The notes under the pieces: model-generated
The model's database searches: none
What the model saw: only the letters and a program-made list of their open reading frames with translations
Told to the model about the DNA's origin: nothing
Part shown: positions 47,592-58,926 of the stretch, in pieces
Position numbering within the stretch: position 1 is the first letter of the stretch
Layout of the letters: each line of letters starts with the position of its first letter
Translations under genes and position numbers: made by a program
Source: Lumbricus terrestris
Lineage: Eukaryota > Annelida > Clitellata > Crassiclitellata > Lumbricidae
Assembly: GCA_949752735.1 (NCBI GenBank)
Contig: OX457044.1
Span: forward strand, 17,012,185 to 17,076,184
Direction of reading: 5' to 3'
Length of the DNA stretch: 64,000 nt

Positions 47592-48586
47592 GAAAGAGCC
47601 AACTACAGTGAACGAAAGCCGACCAAAGACATGGAAAATCATATTGTCAGGAAAAGGAACAAAGTAAGAATCAGTTTTTCCTGGAAAGTATGTTGTAACT
47701 ACCCTTAACAGAGCCACCAATGTAAAAGTTTACTGTGCTAGAATGGCTGATGATTTCCATGTTACACTATACTAGCAACACCTTATTTAAATCTCTAGTA
47801 GATTCAACCATCGCATAATATTATTGCATTATATCGCACATTATCACCATACATTTAATAAGAATATTATAAAGAGTAAGCTTACATGTACAATATTAAT
47901 AATCGCACTATTTTGTCGATGATTACATTAATAAAATACAAGTATCGATTCCCTGTTGAATATATATCTGTATTCTGATGTGCCAGTCCCAAGCCCGGAT
48001 GAAGGAGGAGGGCAACATTAATTTGATAAACTTAAACTGCCATCACTATTGCTACTGTAGCTCAGTATTAAAAGTTGATCATCTGTTAAAATCAGAGTTA
48101 ATCACCCAAAAGAAACAAATACTTTAATCAGTATAACAGAACGAACACTGAAATATTATGTACCTTTAGACTTTGCGATCTCCTGTGCCTGGTTAAACAG
48201 TGTAACCCTAGAAAAAGGCCAGGTTCTCTGCCATAGCAACTATTCAGAACCGCCTATAGTAATGCTGCTGCCGCTGTCTGTAATACAGTAGACCATCCGT
48301 AGACCATTGGCTGTTGACAAGGTGTAAGTAAAAGCCTCACTCTGCCCGCCCTCCCCTCCCTCCCTCGTGAACCCGCCAACCTGAAAAGTTTCATTATCAA
48401 ACCTAATAAGCCTGAACCAGACAGGCCGATGTGCTTAGCCATGAAAAGCCAACCAATCTGGTGAACTGAGAAGAGGAGGCTTTTAGCCTGGGTGGTGCAG
48501 TGAGAGGGAGGAGGAGGAGAGGGAGGGGAGGAGGAGAAGGAGGTGGAGGAGGGGGCCCTGCAATCATCTGCATTACCACTTTCCTC

Positions 48587-48590
<4 letters not shown>
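47592..48590. other. prickle intron 1, unremarkable stretch
   Basis: A GAGGGAGGAGGAGG purine patch at 48510-48560, otherwise nothing recognised. Confidence 0.55.
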
Positions 48591-48618
<28 letters not shown>

Positions 48619-48652
48619 TGTATGTGTGTGTGTGTGCGTGTGGGTGCGTGCT
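48591..48652. repeat. (TG)n microsatellite
   Basis: TGTGTGTG run of about 60 bp. Confidence 0.95.
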
Positions 48653-49520
48653 ACGGCTTACTCTGACTCCATTAAGTGCAGCACAACTCAGGGAGTGAGA
48701 ACCATGAATGAAACCACATGTGTTGCCTTGATTTTCCAAGACTATTACTGCCTCTGGGCGTTCTGGTGTATAAGAAAACATGACTTTGAGAAGACCTGTG
48801 GCATGGACAGATGCCTTTTTCGGTGTATCTGATATGGATACCTATCTTGCATCTTTCAAGAGCCTCTCAGAGGAACAATTATGATGGCCCAGTGACTAAA
48901 TGACTTTTGGAAAGAAAGGTTTTTTCGTTTTTAATTTTTCTCAGAAAAATCCTACTTCATGGGTTTAAAAATTTCTCTCATTTCTCCGTTGTTTCAATTT
49001 TTTATGTGGCCATATTTATTTATTTACTGCCTGCAATTATTTTCCTTAATTTTATTATGGTCATGGATATAAAAAATATCAATTTCTAGATAAATATTTT
49101 CTGAACAGCAAACTGTTTGGTATTCTAATAATATTTGTGCACATTAAATTAAAGTTTCTCCTCACTCCATCCAGCCCAGTTCCTTGCAGATGAAGAACAA
49201 TGTGAATAGTTAGTCTCAAGAGGCAGGAATGTGTAATAAATATATCAGCAACTCTATTGTCTTAGACTCAGCACAAGAGATCTCCCTCTATTGTCTATTC
49301 GACTGCTCTTTCCACTGACAGTGGACTTGTAGATGAATTCAAAAGGGAGTGCAGACATGAAAACGTTGAAATAAATTTCTATTTTGGTGGGAGTTGAACT
49401 CTGACTCTTATTACAATTGTCAATCCAACACCAACCTCAAGACAAGACCTTTATCCACCATCATAATATGCATTAACAGCATGAAGGTAAGAACGGTCCT
49501 AAAGCTGCGACTTACTGCGG
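48653..49520. other. prickle intron 1, unremarkable stretch
   Basis: AT-rich, nothing recognised. Confidence 0.55.
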
Positions 49521-49554
49521 CATCAGACATTTCTGTTCGTATTCATTTCTTCCT

Positions 49555-50240
49555 CCTCTGGCTGTGCATTCAACTAATTTCTTCTTTCTCTTCATGCGTG
49601 CTTTCACCCAATTTCTTCTTTCTCTGCTGTGCATTCAACTAATTTTTTCATCCTCTTGCCAAGCATTCCCTAATTTCTCTACCTTTTGTTGTGTATTCAC
49701 CTAATTTTTCTTCCACTTGGTGTGTATTCACCTAACTTCTTTTTCATCTTGATGTGCATTCACCCAGTGGCGTAGGCAAGGGGGGGGGGTTTCGGGGGTT
49801 CAACCCCCCCATTGGCTCGGGAAAAAGTTTTTTTTAAGGTTATTTTTCCATTTAAGTAAGAAAAATAGCAAAAAAACAGGGTTTCCGGTCATAAAACCCC
49901 CCCATGAAAATTCCTGGCTACGCCACTGCATTCACCTAATTTTTTTCACCTCTTGCTGAGCATTCACTTAATTTTTCTTCCTTTTGTTGTGTATTCACCC
50001 AAATTTTCTTCCACTTTTTGCATATTCACCTAACTTCTTTTTCCTCCTGGTGCGAATGCACCTAATTTCTTCGTTTCTTGTTGTGCATTCACCTTTAGAA
50101 CTTCTTCTTCTTCTTCTTCTTCTGTTGTGCATTCACCTAATTTCTTCTTTTCTTGCTGAGCATTCACCTAATTTCTTCTTTTCTTGCTGAGTATTCACCT
50201 AATTTCTGCATTTTCCTGTTAAGTATTCACCTAATTTCTG
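49555..50240 (+). repeat. Minisatellite of 35-60 bp units (TGCATTCACCTAATTTCTTC)n
   Basis: A dozen or more variable units built on GCATTCACCTAATTTCTTC, CTTTTGTTGTG and CTCTTGCTGAG. Unit length varies through CTT expansions. The array is interrupted by a 164-bp hAT-type MITE at 49765-49928, whose target duplication CATTCACC is the array motif itself. Confidence 0.9.
49765..49928. mobile_element. hAT-type MITE, 164 bp
   Basis: Ends CAGTGGCGTAGGCAAG and TGGCTACGCCACTG. The 8-bp flank CATTCACC is exact on both sides (49757-49764, 49929-49936), though the host array also carries this motif. A G9 run faces a C7 run, so the element can fold on itself. Confidence 0.9.
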
Positions 50241-51310
50241 TGCTGCTCACCTGTATCGTCTCACTTACCCAGCTAATTGATTCCTCTGCCACATTCCATC
50301 CAGTCCATCTGAGGCTGCTCCTTTGAAAGCAGCACACCTGCCCTCTATACCTGCAGTAAAACACTCCAGGACAAACATGTCTTGCAAGGGAATCACTTGG
50401 AGAATTCTTACATAGCTCTCAGCTGCTAGATCTATTTATTTGATTGACATGTTTCTGTCCAGATGGGTCCATCTGACTGAAAATCCCAGACGTGTTAGAT
50501 ATACAATTATACATGTATATGTTTCAACAGACACTTGACATGGCATGGCACAGCATAACAAGGGATCTAAGTGGTTCAGTAAAAATGTTTGTTAGAATCA
50601 CTGCAAATTAACCTGGAATGCTAGTAGACCATTCCCTAGCTCCCTCTTGAAAGCTGTGACAGTGTCTACTAAGACAGCACAATCCACCAATTCAGCAATT
50701 CAGTTGCTATCAGCATTTTGCTATACACGCACAATAGTACTCATCCTAGCATGTGTATTTTTTGTCCTGCCTTGTAAAGTACCAACTAATGCTGCACTGT
50801 ACTAAATTCGCTCTGTATAAATCAGATCAAAATACAGAAGTACAGTCCACTAGGACATATAGGGAGATCTTAGCAACTAAGGTTCCTATATTAATAGAGG
50901 AACATTTCTATGAAGGTCATTCAAGCCAATCCTCAATCGCTGCTGCAACACTATACTGCAACAAAATCCTCAGTTACATTTAAAATCCTTGGAACCAGAA
51001 AAGTATCATAAACAGTGTCCTCATTGTTGAACGATTCATTCATATTCTAGAATTTGCTTCGCCATTCATTTATAAACCTAATCACTTTCATGGCTTTTGT
51101 GTGGCTTGATTTGGCTGAAAGCATTCATCAGCTGGCACTTGTATTGTCCGGTAATTAATTATTAATTATTAAGCCTTCTTTAGAGATGCATTGACACTGA
51201 AAGACTGCAAAACATCAATGGCCTATAAATAAAAAAAACTTCTATCCTGCACAAGGAAAGTCTTAACAAAATTTGCATCATTCAGTCACATTCCCATTCA
51301 AATCAAGATT
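50241..51310. other. prickle intron 1, unremarkable stretch
   Basis: No gene or repeat family recognised; a short TA run follows at 51319-51356. Confidence 0.55.
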
Positions 51311-51574
51311 GATCGTAAAATATATATATATATATAATTATATTATGACATAATATATATTATGACTATTGGAAACATCAGCTACATTCAGACATTTCCA
51401 AACAATACACTGTCTTAAACAGGAGTTGAAAGTGTATGGTTACAATATAGACCATTTACAATACAGGTCAGGTTAGTTATTGAGCTGAGATTATCTGACT
51501 TCGGACTTGATACCAGCTGGGATTCGTCTCTTGCACCACTTTAGACAACAAACTACAAGTGCAAGACACCATTT

Positions 51575-51905
51575 ATCTTCTTCCCACTTCCTCCTCCTCT
51601 CAATCCTCCTGCTCTTCTTCTTCCAACCAGTAAACAAGTGCAATATGCCACTACTTCCTCCCCTCCTCCTCTTCCTTCTCCTCCTTCTCCTCTTTCTCCT
51701 TCTCCTCCAGCACCTCCTCCTCTTCTCCTTCCTCCTTTTGCTCCTCTTCCTCCTCCCCTTTTCCTTCTTCTCATCTCCTCCTCCTCCTTCTTCTCCTCTT
51801 CTTTTCCTTCTCCTCCCTCTCTTCTTTTCCTTCTCCTCCTCCTTCTTCTCCTCTTCTTTTCCTTCTCCTCCTCCTGCTTCTCCTCCCCTTTCTCCACTCC
51901 TCCAA
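51575..51905. repeat. Polypyrimidine tract of about 330 bp (CTCCTTCTCCTCC)n
   Basis: Almost pure C/T on the + strand and therefore polypurine on the prickle transcript strand. The trinucleotide-like period keeps several frames open on both strands (Leu/Ser/Pro-rich and Glu/Arg-rich), which are not genes. Confidence 0.95.
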
Positions 51906-52279
51906 CCTATAAACTTTTACTAGCTGCATGCAAATGCCAACACTTCCTATAAAGACAAGCGCCATGAATAACCACTTGGCAAAAATATTCAGCAGTCTTT
52001 TCCAGGAGAACAGCAGCTAGCCATGAGAGGTTGCTATATGCACACAAAAGAAGCCTAGCACCTTAAGTTTCTCAGCCTTGGCATATATGAGAGAGGATGC
52101 ACATTGCCAAACCTTCCCACCGATATTGTACAGTCAATTTGCCTATTACAGCATATCAAGCATCCTGTCTTTAGAACATTACTCAGATATCCAAACAATC
52201 TAAAAGCAGCATCTTAGGATGAGCTGAAAATCTTTTCGAAGTGCTCAATCTGTAGTGGTAACTGGTAAAGTTCCAATTT

Positions 52280-52452
52280 CCAAAGATAACGATAATGATG
52301 ATGATGATAATGATAGTGATGATGATGATGATGACGAAATGATGATGACGACGACGATGACGAAATGATGATGATGATGATGATGAAACGATGATGATGA
52401 AGAAGAAGAGAATTGATGATGATGATGAAGATGATGATGACGATGATGATTG
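52280..52452. repeat. (GAT)n microsatellite with GAC and GAA variants
   Basis: GATGATGATGA arrays with ACGACGACGATGACG interruptions, about 170 bp. Confidence 0.95.
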
Positions 52453-53535
52453 AAAACAACTTCTGATAACCAATTAAAATCTTAAAAGGCCTTTTTGTCT
52501 TCTTAGACATATTGCGTTGAAACCAGTCTGATAAATATAGAGCTGTTTGGCGATGACATTTTGTCCATAGGACAGTATACATGTGCAGCAGCAGAACAAC
52601 CTGGCCGTGATTGCTCCCAGCCTTAAAGGAACTCCACTAAGGTGGTCCTCCGAAGTCCGTCCAACATTAAACAATGCTTTAGGATAAACCTCCGCCTTGT
52701 TCCCTACCATCTGCTGCAGCAGCAGCATCAGCAGCAGCTACCCAAACAATCACTCAGCCCTGGATATAGAAGGAGTAGGATACTTCAATTAGAGAACTGG
52801 TCAGAGAGGAAGGCTAAAATCCCTTGGGCTAAATACCATCAAAGGCCATAAATCAACTGATTGTGGACCTATGGTAAACTATTAGAGACCTATCCCAATC
52901 CCAGACCCTCCCCCATCTCCTCCAACAGCAAGCTAGGATTGTCCCAGAGCTGCAGGGAAAGAACTTGGCACTTCCTGGCTTTAGGGCTGCAAGACTAAAG
53001 AATAAAGAAGTCCAATTACATCAGATAACAGTGTTGCTCTCAGCACTGGCTAGCTGATCAGATGACAATTTTGACAGACAGACAATGAGTGCACTGTGTC
53101 TGCCTATCTGTCCCTGTCTGTCTGTCTGTCTGTCTGTCTATCTGCTTGACATACAGACAGACAGAGAGACGTGCAATCAATGTACTGTTCACAAATCAAA
53201 ATCCCAACTCAGTGCCATCACGATCATTATCATAAAATCATCAATTTCACAATCTGTCATTATATTTAGTTTAGCCCTAAATCATATCCTGATGGGCTGA
53301 ATAATTACCTATGGCATTTATTTACATAGGGGGAGAAATCAAACAACTACAAAAGTGGTCACATTATCGTTTGCCTCAACTCAACGTCCACAAACAAGAG
53401 AATTAATGTCTGCTACCTTCTGTCACCAGTCTGGTGAGAGCGGCTGTCTAATAGCCAAGTCGCAATCCATTTAATCATAATAATTTATTACTACTTGTAG
53501 TTCAGGAAAGTGAAATTCCACCCTCTAATAACCAA
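52453..53535. other. prickle intron 1, unremarkable stretch
   Basis: A (CTGT)n run faces a (CAGA)n run at 53107-53167, forming a potential hairpin (GTCTGTCTGTCTGTC then GACAGACAGAGAGAC). Nothing else recognised. Confidence 0.55.
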
Positions 53536-53539
53536 TCAA

Positions 53540-53640
53540 TCAATCAATATATTTATTGATCACCAAGATACATACAATCGACAGTCATAGATACATACAA
53601 GATACATACAAGTCACAGTTGCTTATATATTACCATGAAC
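53540..53640 (-). mobile_element. LINE 3' end, antisense
   Basis: CCAATCAATCAATCAATATATTTATTGATCACC followed by AGATACATACAA, related to 3150-3300. Only the extreme 3' end is visible. Confidence 0.5.
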
Positions 53641-53652
53641 AGGCTACGGAGG

Positions 53653-53716
53653 TGAAACAGTCCAGTGGTTATGTGATGGAATGTCAATATAGAGGTCAGA
53701 GATTCAAATCACTGCC
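53653..53716 (+). other. tRNA-like fragment (SINE head or tRNA pseudogene)
   Basis: AGTCCAGTGGTTATGTGATG resembles an A box region and AGAGATTCAAATCACTGCC a B box and T arm. A similar piece lies at 56998-57064 (GTCCAGTGATTGGCTGG and CAGAGGTTCAAATTCCAGCG). Neither folds into a convincing cloverleaf by eye. Confidence 0.35.
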
Positions 53717-53720
53717 ATTG

Positions 53721-53971
53721 TGGGGCACGGTGGTATAGTGGTGGACCTGGTGGGTTCGGTGCTTCGAGTCGGAGGGCTCCAGGTTCAAATCCACCTCAAG
53801 TCACTGCGTAGGGACCTTGAGCAAAGTTCTTCACTTGCAATTGCTTGCACCCTTCGGCATGAAACTCAGATGCAGTGTCTGCACTGTAGTCGGGAGCGCC
53901 TCTGAGTAGAGAGCTTGAATGGACGATACAGCAGATGTGAGAAACAAAAAATAAATAAATAAATAAATAAA
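53721..53971 (+). mobile_element. tRNA-derived SINE (family 1), antisense to prickle
   Basis: Head TGGGGCACGGTGGTATAGTGG, B box GGTTCAAATCC, body CTTCACTTGCAATTGCTTGC and CAGTGTCTGCACTGTAGTCG, then GGGAGCGCCTCTGAGTAG, the diverged end GGACGATACAGCAGATGTG and an (AAAT)n tail. A different tail from the CAAA tail of other copies. Confidence 0.9.
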
Positions 53972-54029
53972 AGACAGAACTTTTCAAGATTTCAGCTCCT
54001 GAGTCAAGTCATGTTAGTGCATCAAGTAG

Positions 54030-54400
54030 ATCAATTGTCAATGTGGAGATCAGACGGCAAGGGACAGGACTGGCCACCCATCATCCTCATACACCAAAAC
54101 CAATGAAAACGAAGCTACTAGCAATTCATGGCTGCTGCTCATGGCTAGTAGCTCAGGGAAATTACCATATAAATATAATATAAATACCATATAAACCAAA
54201 GTGCAGCATAAATTGTTGGTCATTAAAAGAACTTCTTTTTTAAATTTAAAATTTATATTGGATTTGGAATTTTATGCTATTCTAAAACATTTTGACATTG
54301 ATTGGATATAGAAATGATGTACGCTTGTTTGTTATACCTTGTATGTACACCAAAACGCGGATAGCAATTTGTATATTAAAGAATATTCTTGTCTAAGTAT
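54030..54400 (+). repeat. Dispersed repeat shared with 35990-36155
   Basis: Shared motifs are CAGACGGCAAGGGACAGGACTG with GGCCACC, TTGTATGTACACCAAAACG, and GGATAGCAATTTGTATATTAAA. Divergent and without coding capacity. Class unknown. Confidence 0.45.
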
Positions 54401-54544
54401 CTTAAATACTCTTCGTGATTAGCAACAATGACATCGCATGGAATCAAAGAAGGTTGACGTGATCGAAAAACTTACATTGAAGAGTTCTCACTACAATCGT
54501 ATGTCATGGTCCAGTCATTCTTCGACTATACCTATTTTGGTTAT

Positions 54545-54835
54545 GATGATGATGATGATGGTGCTCTGCCCGAAGGCAGGTTCATTGGCTTAACGCCCCT
54601 GGGGATGAGATGAGTGAGGTGGTTTCCCGTTGCCTTCCTCACAGACAATGATGGGTAAGCAACTTGTCCAAGGTCGCTCCACAGAAGCTTACGCCCCTTC
54701 GTCCCACACGTGCTAGCCCGAGATATCTAAATCTCTGAATGTCAACTCCCAGCCCAGGGCTTGAACAGCAGTCCGTTGCAACCAACAGACGAATGCAGCT
54801 CGCACTTACCGGTGTAGCTAACTAGGCCATTTTGG
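54545..54835 (-). mobile_element. SINE-like repeat family 3 (tRNA-related), single copy
   Basis: On the minus strand it begins AATGGCCTAGTTAGCTACAC (A-box-like) and has GTTCAAGCCCTGGG (B-box-like) about 60 nt later. It then has CTAGCACGTGTGGGACGAAG, a GTCTGTGAGGAAGGCAACGG segment and ends in (CAT)n. Organisation and length of about 290 bp fit a tRNA-derived SINE, but there is no second copy here to confirm it. Confidence 0.5.
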
Positions 54836-55039
54836 TTACTGGTACGCTAAATGTCTGGCTTTGCAAATTACATAGCCATACAGCTACAGTGTGCTACACC
54901 TGTCAATAATGTCCGATAGCATACATTTATCACATTTGAATTGCACATCTCTTTCGGGTTCAATAGAAGCGTTCAATAGAAGCAAACTCTTTTTGCACCA
55001 GCACTTGCATGTTAAGCATCGAATCCATGTTTCCTTGAG

Positions 55040-55262
55040 TCTCTGTTCAGGTCGATAACTCATGAACCAACAACTCAGCGTCGTGCTTTCTCAGTTGTGG
55101 GGCCTACTGTCTGGAACGACCTCCCGGTTACGCCTCGCTCACTACTTGTGGTCCACCAGGTTAGGTTCTACAAGTCTCTCAAGTCTTTTTTCTTTGTTCG
55201 TGGTTGGGCTGGGAGCGCCTCTGAGTAGTTTCTTGTAGGGGGCGCTATATAAATGCTCAGAA
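55040..55262 (+). mobile_element. LINE 3' end with intact C-terminal reading frame
   Basis: Reads in one frame AFSVVGPTVWNDLPVTPRSL, then VRFYKSLKSFFFVRGWAGSA and SE before TAG. This is the usual end of many animal LINE reverse-transcriptase proteins. The stop falls inside GGGAGCGCCTCTGAGTAG, followed by GGGGGCGCTATATAAATGCT and an (AATG)n tail. Everything upstream of the C terminus is missing. Confidence 0.85.
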
Positions 55263-56435
55263 TGAATGAATGAATGAATTAACTTCCTCAACAATCAGAA
55301 TCGTCATTCTAATGGATGGTGCCTAAAAGGATGCTTCCTAATGCTACACCTGTTTAGAGCTGCCACAACTTGGTAATCATTACATCATTGCTACTATAAA
55401 GTATAAACTACCGTATTGCTATTAACTGTAGTTCTGTTTGTCATTTTACATTCAACTTTGATGTCCCATATACGTGCTTGCTAATGGAGCAAACAAGAAA
55501 GTTTAATTCAATTTAATTCAGTTTTTACACATAATTCACATTGCAAGTTTCTTGCAAACAGACTGAAGTAACTTTAATTTCGATTCTAGTGACAAATTTA
55601 ATTTATTGCCAATACTTACTTACTTACTTACTTACTTAAGCCTACATCAAGAGTTCATAAAAAACAGAATGAGAATGGGCCCGTGTGATGGCATCGAAAT
55701 AGATGAAATGAAGGGGTACAAAGAGTCCATTCAAGAACTGCGGGCTGCCTCAATCAGCTTTTGCAGGCAAGTGTCAAGATGTGACAATAAAGAAAGGCAT
55801 TCATGTGCTCATACAATGCACCCATCTGTATTTCTCTTGTTAAAAGAAGTAAAAACAAAATTATTTTCAATTTCAACAATGAATTCACTTTGTAGTTCTC
55901 TTGCAAACAGAAAAATTAATTTTATTTAATTTTTTAAGAATTTAGTCCAACTCAATTTAACACTGAATTCCTCTGCAGTACTCCTTCAAACAAAAAAATT
56001 AATTTAATTTTTAAATTGAATTTAAAACAGTTGTAATATTGAATTCACTAAGTTGCAGTTCTCTTACAAACAGAAGTCCAAGAACTTTAGTTACAATTCT
56101 AATTTTAAAAATCCACTTTATTGCCATTAAAACTTGATTCTTTCCACCAGCTCAACATTTATGAGTAGCACAATCCACTTCATTCCATGAAAGCTTCGTG
56201 ATCTCCAACTCAAAAATACGCAACATGCCAACTGAGAACTATTCAGAGCCTGCAGAGTATATTTCAAATAAATTCAGCAAGAAATGCTTTTATAAGAAAT
56301 TCTGATTTCACATCATCTACTGCACATGTGCATGGCGATATTGCAGCAATAACTATAATTATATGCAACAGTGTATGCGCCATGTAACAAAATTAGGAAA
56401 TGCCACTTGGCCGTTGACGTGCATCACTCAATTTC
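55263..56435. other. prickle intron 1, AT-rich stretch
   Basis: Contains a (CTTA)n run at 55612-55635 and repeated TTCTCTTGCAAACAGAA(A/G)-type segments at 55560, 55895, 55985 and 56060 that suggest an old tandem repeat. No gene recognised. Confidence 0.5.
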
Positions 56436-56444
56436 AGCAGACCA

Positions 56445-56612
56445 ATATATATATTATATATATATATATACACACACACAATGTCACATATATATATATC
56501 TGTATATATATATACATACATGAATACATATGCATATATACATATATATATATAATTTTATACATATAGTTATATATATATATATAGTTATATATATAGT
56601 TATATATATAGT
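56445..56612. repeat. TA-rich microsatellite
   Basis: ATATATATA runs with ATACACACACA and ATAGTTATATA variants. Confidence 0.95.
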
Positions 56613-56724
56613 GATATAGGGTAGGTTGGTTGCAGAAGATAGTTCGCATGATAAATAATCTACTGCAGGTGGAGCATCTACAGTGTAGGTGAGTGAGGGA
56701 CTAAGACAGCTTCTTTGGGATTAA

Positions 56725-56925
56725 TCAGCCAGCCAGCCAGACAGACAGACAGACAGACAGACAGAGAGACAGACTGACACAGACAGACAGAGTGTCCTAA
56801 GAGTGAGTTTCTTGGCAGAACATCTCAAGAAGGAGAGACGAGAAACAGGTTCATCAGCAGTCATCATATACATCAGCAAACATCCTGCACCAGCAGTAGC
56901 AGCAGCAGCAGCAGCAGCAGCCAGG
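56725..56925. repeat. (CAGA)n and (AGC)n microsatellites
   Basis: ACAGACAGACAG at 56738-56790 and AGCAGCAGCAGC at 56889-56922, in + orientation. The AGC run is CTG-type on the prickle strand. Confidence 0.95.
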
Positions 56926-57184
56926 AAACAGTTCATCACCGTTCACCAAGTATTGTTCATGTCTTGTTCAGGATCGGTTTACACTCGACCTGCGCATAAT
57001 AGTCCAGTGATTGGCTGGCTGGACGTCATCCGGTAAGTCAGAGGTTCAAATTCCAGCGAGGGCAGACATTTCTTTTCCGAATTTCAACACCAATTGCCAG
57101 ATCTGATATCCTCACACGAGAAAGGATCCATCACCAGAATGCTTTACACTAATTTATTATTACTTCTGTGTCATTTTACAATTA

Positions 57185-57310
57185 TAATTAGACAAACAGA
57201 TAGAAACAGAGACAGACAGAGACAGAGGAAGAGCGAGACAAACACACAGAGACATAGGCACAGAGAAAGAGAGACAGACAGACAGAGGCAGAGAAAACAG
57301 AGAGATAGTC
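57185..57310. repeat. (GACA)n-like microsatellite
   Basis: AGACAGACAGAGACAGAGG-type sequence over about 120 bp. Confidence 0.9.
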
Positions 57311-58374
57311 AAGTCATTCACATATAGAGATTGACAAAATAATATGAAATCTTTATAATAATTATAATCACTGGATACTTTAATACGGTGATTTCCCACT
57401 GGAGGCAAGTTTACAGTCCTGCTCAACTTGTCTCACTCTGGTTCAAATGGTGTTCTTGATGGGCTCATAGTGGCCAACAATCTGCAGATCTGCACAGTTC
57501 AACTGAACTGTACAGATGCTGTCTGTCCTGTCTGTCCTGCGGACAGCACAGGACAGACAGGCCAGGGCAGAAGCTAGAAGTGAGATTTAAGATAGGAGAA
57601 ATCAAAGGGTCAGCTGCCAAGCTGGATCTGAGATAGAAGGACTAATGGACAGAAGACAATCTTATCAGAATCAGGGACAATGAAAGAGCAGAGTGCTGCT
57701 GTGGGAGCATTCCCTCTTCCATATCCCATGTCCCAAGGGTAACATCGAGTCCAAGTGATCTTCCTGGATGGCCAAAGGGTCGAAGTTCAGTCATAGCAAA
57801 CTGTCTCCCTAGGGAACTATACTCCATCTTCCCACACTAAACGACCATCCAGGGAGTTCCATTGAGAAACAATTCTTTCTAAAGCCATGGGACAAATTAT
57901 ATACAAGGATAGTTTAAAAGAATTTATGAATGAGTGACGACATGGTAAATAATGTAAATCGATATTCGGACAGAACACATGTATTATTAATGAAAACAGT
58001 TAACAAGCTCATCACAAGCAACCAACCAACCGTGGCATTGCAAAAACAACAAACTCTGTTGTATAGGCCGCTACTTGATTTGCAAATAGCAGGTCACGGT
58101 GCAACCAGCATGGGACTTGTAGCCAACGATTTGAGCTTTTGACCTGTACCATGAAGACTACTGGGGGTTAAAAACTCGACTAAAGCGGTCTCTATGTGGG
58201 ACCTTGAGCAAATCCTTCACTCACAGTTTTTCAGACCATCAGTGTCCTATATGGCCAAGTGGACACTGTGGAACTTTGGAAGGAGGACACTATCAAACGC
58301 AATTGTATTTCATCGTATTGTTCATCCAACAGACTTGACTGATCTCTTGGTTCCTCGGTCTAGAACTGCTTTTT
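57311..58374. other. prickle intron 1, unremarkable stretch
   Basis: Short GTCTGTCCTG/CAGGACAGAC inverted repeats at 57520-57565; otherwise nothing recognised. Confidence 0.5.
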
Positions 58375-58592
58375 GGCTCAGTCTCTATGGCATTTGACTC
58401 AATTGGTCCTTCTCTTTGGAATGCGCTTTCTCCTTCTTATTCACTCTATACTTCTGTCGCGCTCAGTCTCTCCTCTGCTTTGTCTCTTCTCGAAAACTGC
58501 TGCTTCTCGCAGGGCCTTGCGCACTGTGAGCGCCTCTGAATGGTTCACCCTACTAGAGGTGCCTTATAAATGTTTAAATACAATACAATACT
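58375..58592 (+). mobile_element. LINE 3' end (ATACA-tail family)
   Basis: Reads FDSIGPSLWNALSPSYSLYT, then SSALSLLENCCFSQGLAHCE and a stop within the GAGCGCCTCTGAATGG segment. It ends TTATAAATGTTTAAATACAA with (ATACA)n. The antisense copy at 13320-13480 is the same family. Confidence 0.8.
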
Positions 58593-58740
58593 GTATTGCA
58601 TAACAAAAGCAATCCACTTAGCAAGGCATATAAAGTGTTAACTAGTGACTTCATTTTCTCAGTCTCAGCATATGAGGTCGGGTGGTCACTGGTCAGTCCT
58701 CTCCCCTCTCCCTCGCCATCTCATCTTCCACTTCACATGG

Positions 58741-58915
58741 TCACTACTCGGAGGTGCTCCCAACTACAGCGCGGACACGGCAGCGAAGTTTCACGCCGAA
58801 GCACATGAGCAATTGCGAGTGAAGGACTTGCTGAAGGTCCCTATGCGGCAATTAGAGGTGGATTTGAACGTGACTCTAAGGCACCGAACCCACCACTACA
58901 CCACCGCGTTCCACG
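58741..58915 (-). mobile_element. tRNA-derived SINE (family 1), sense to prickle, 3'-truncated
   Basis: Minus-strand copy with head GGAACGCGGTGGTGTAGTGG, a damaged B box (GTTCAAATCC), body TCCTTCACTCGCAATTGCTC, and GGGAGCACCTCCGAGTAG at its end. No A-rich tail remains. It is the only family 1 copy here in the same direction as its host gene. Confidence 0.85.
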
Positions 58916-58926
58916 GTACATATATG

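Noticed and set aside
48254..48832. 175-codon minus-strand frame and 110-codon plus-strand frame
   Set aside because: They run through a (TG)n microsatellite and a GGAGGAGG patch and have no recognisable domain.
51507..51965. Leu/Ser/Pro-rich and Glu/Arg-rich open frames
   Set aside because: Low-complexity polypyrimidine/polypurine tract; no start context, splice structure or family.
55606..55929. 107-codon open frame
   Set aside because: Begins in a CTTA tetranucleotide run and overlaps an old tandem repeat; no domain.
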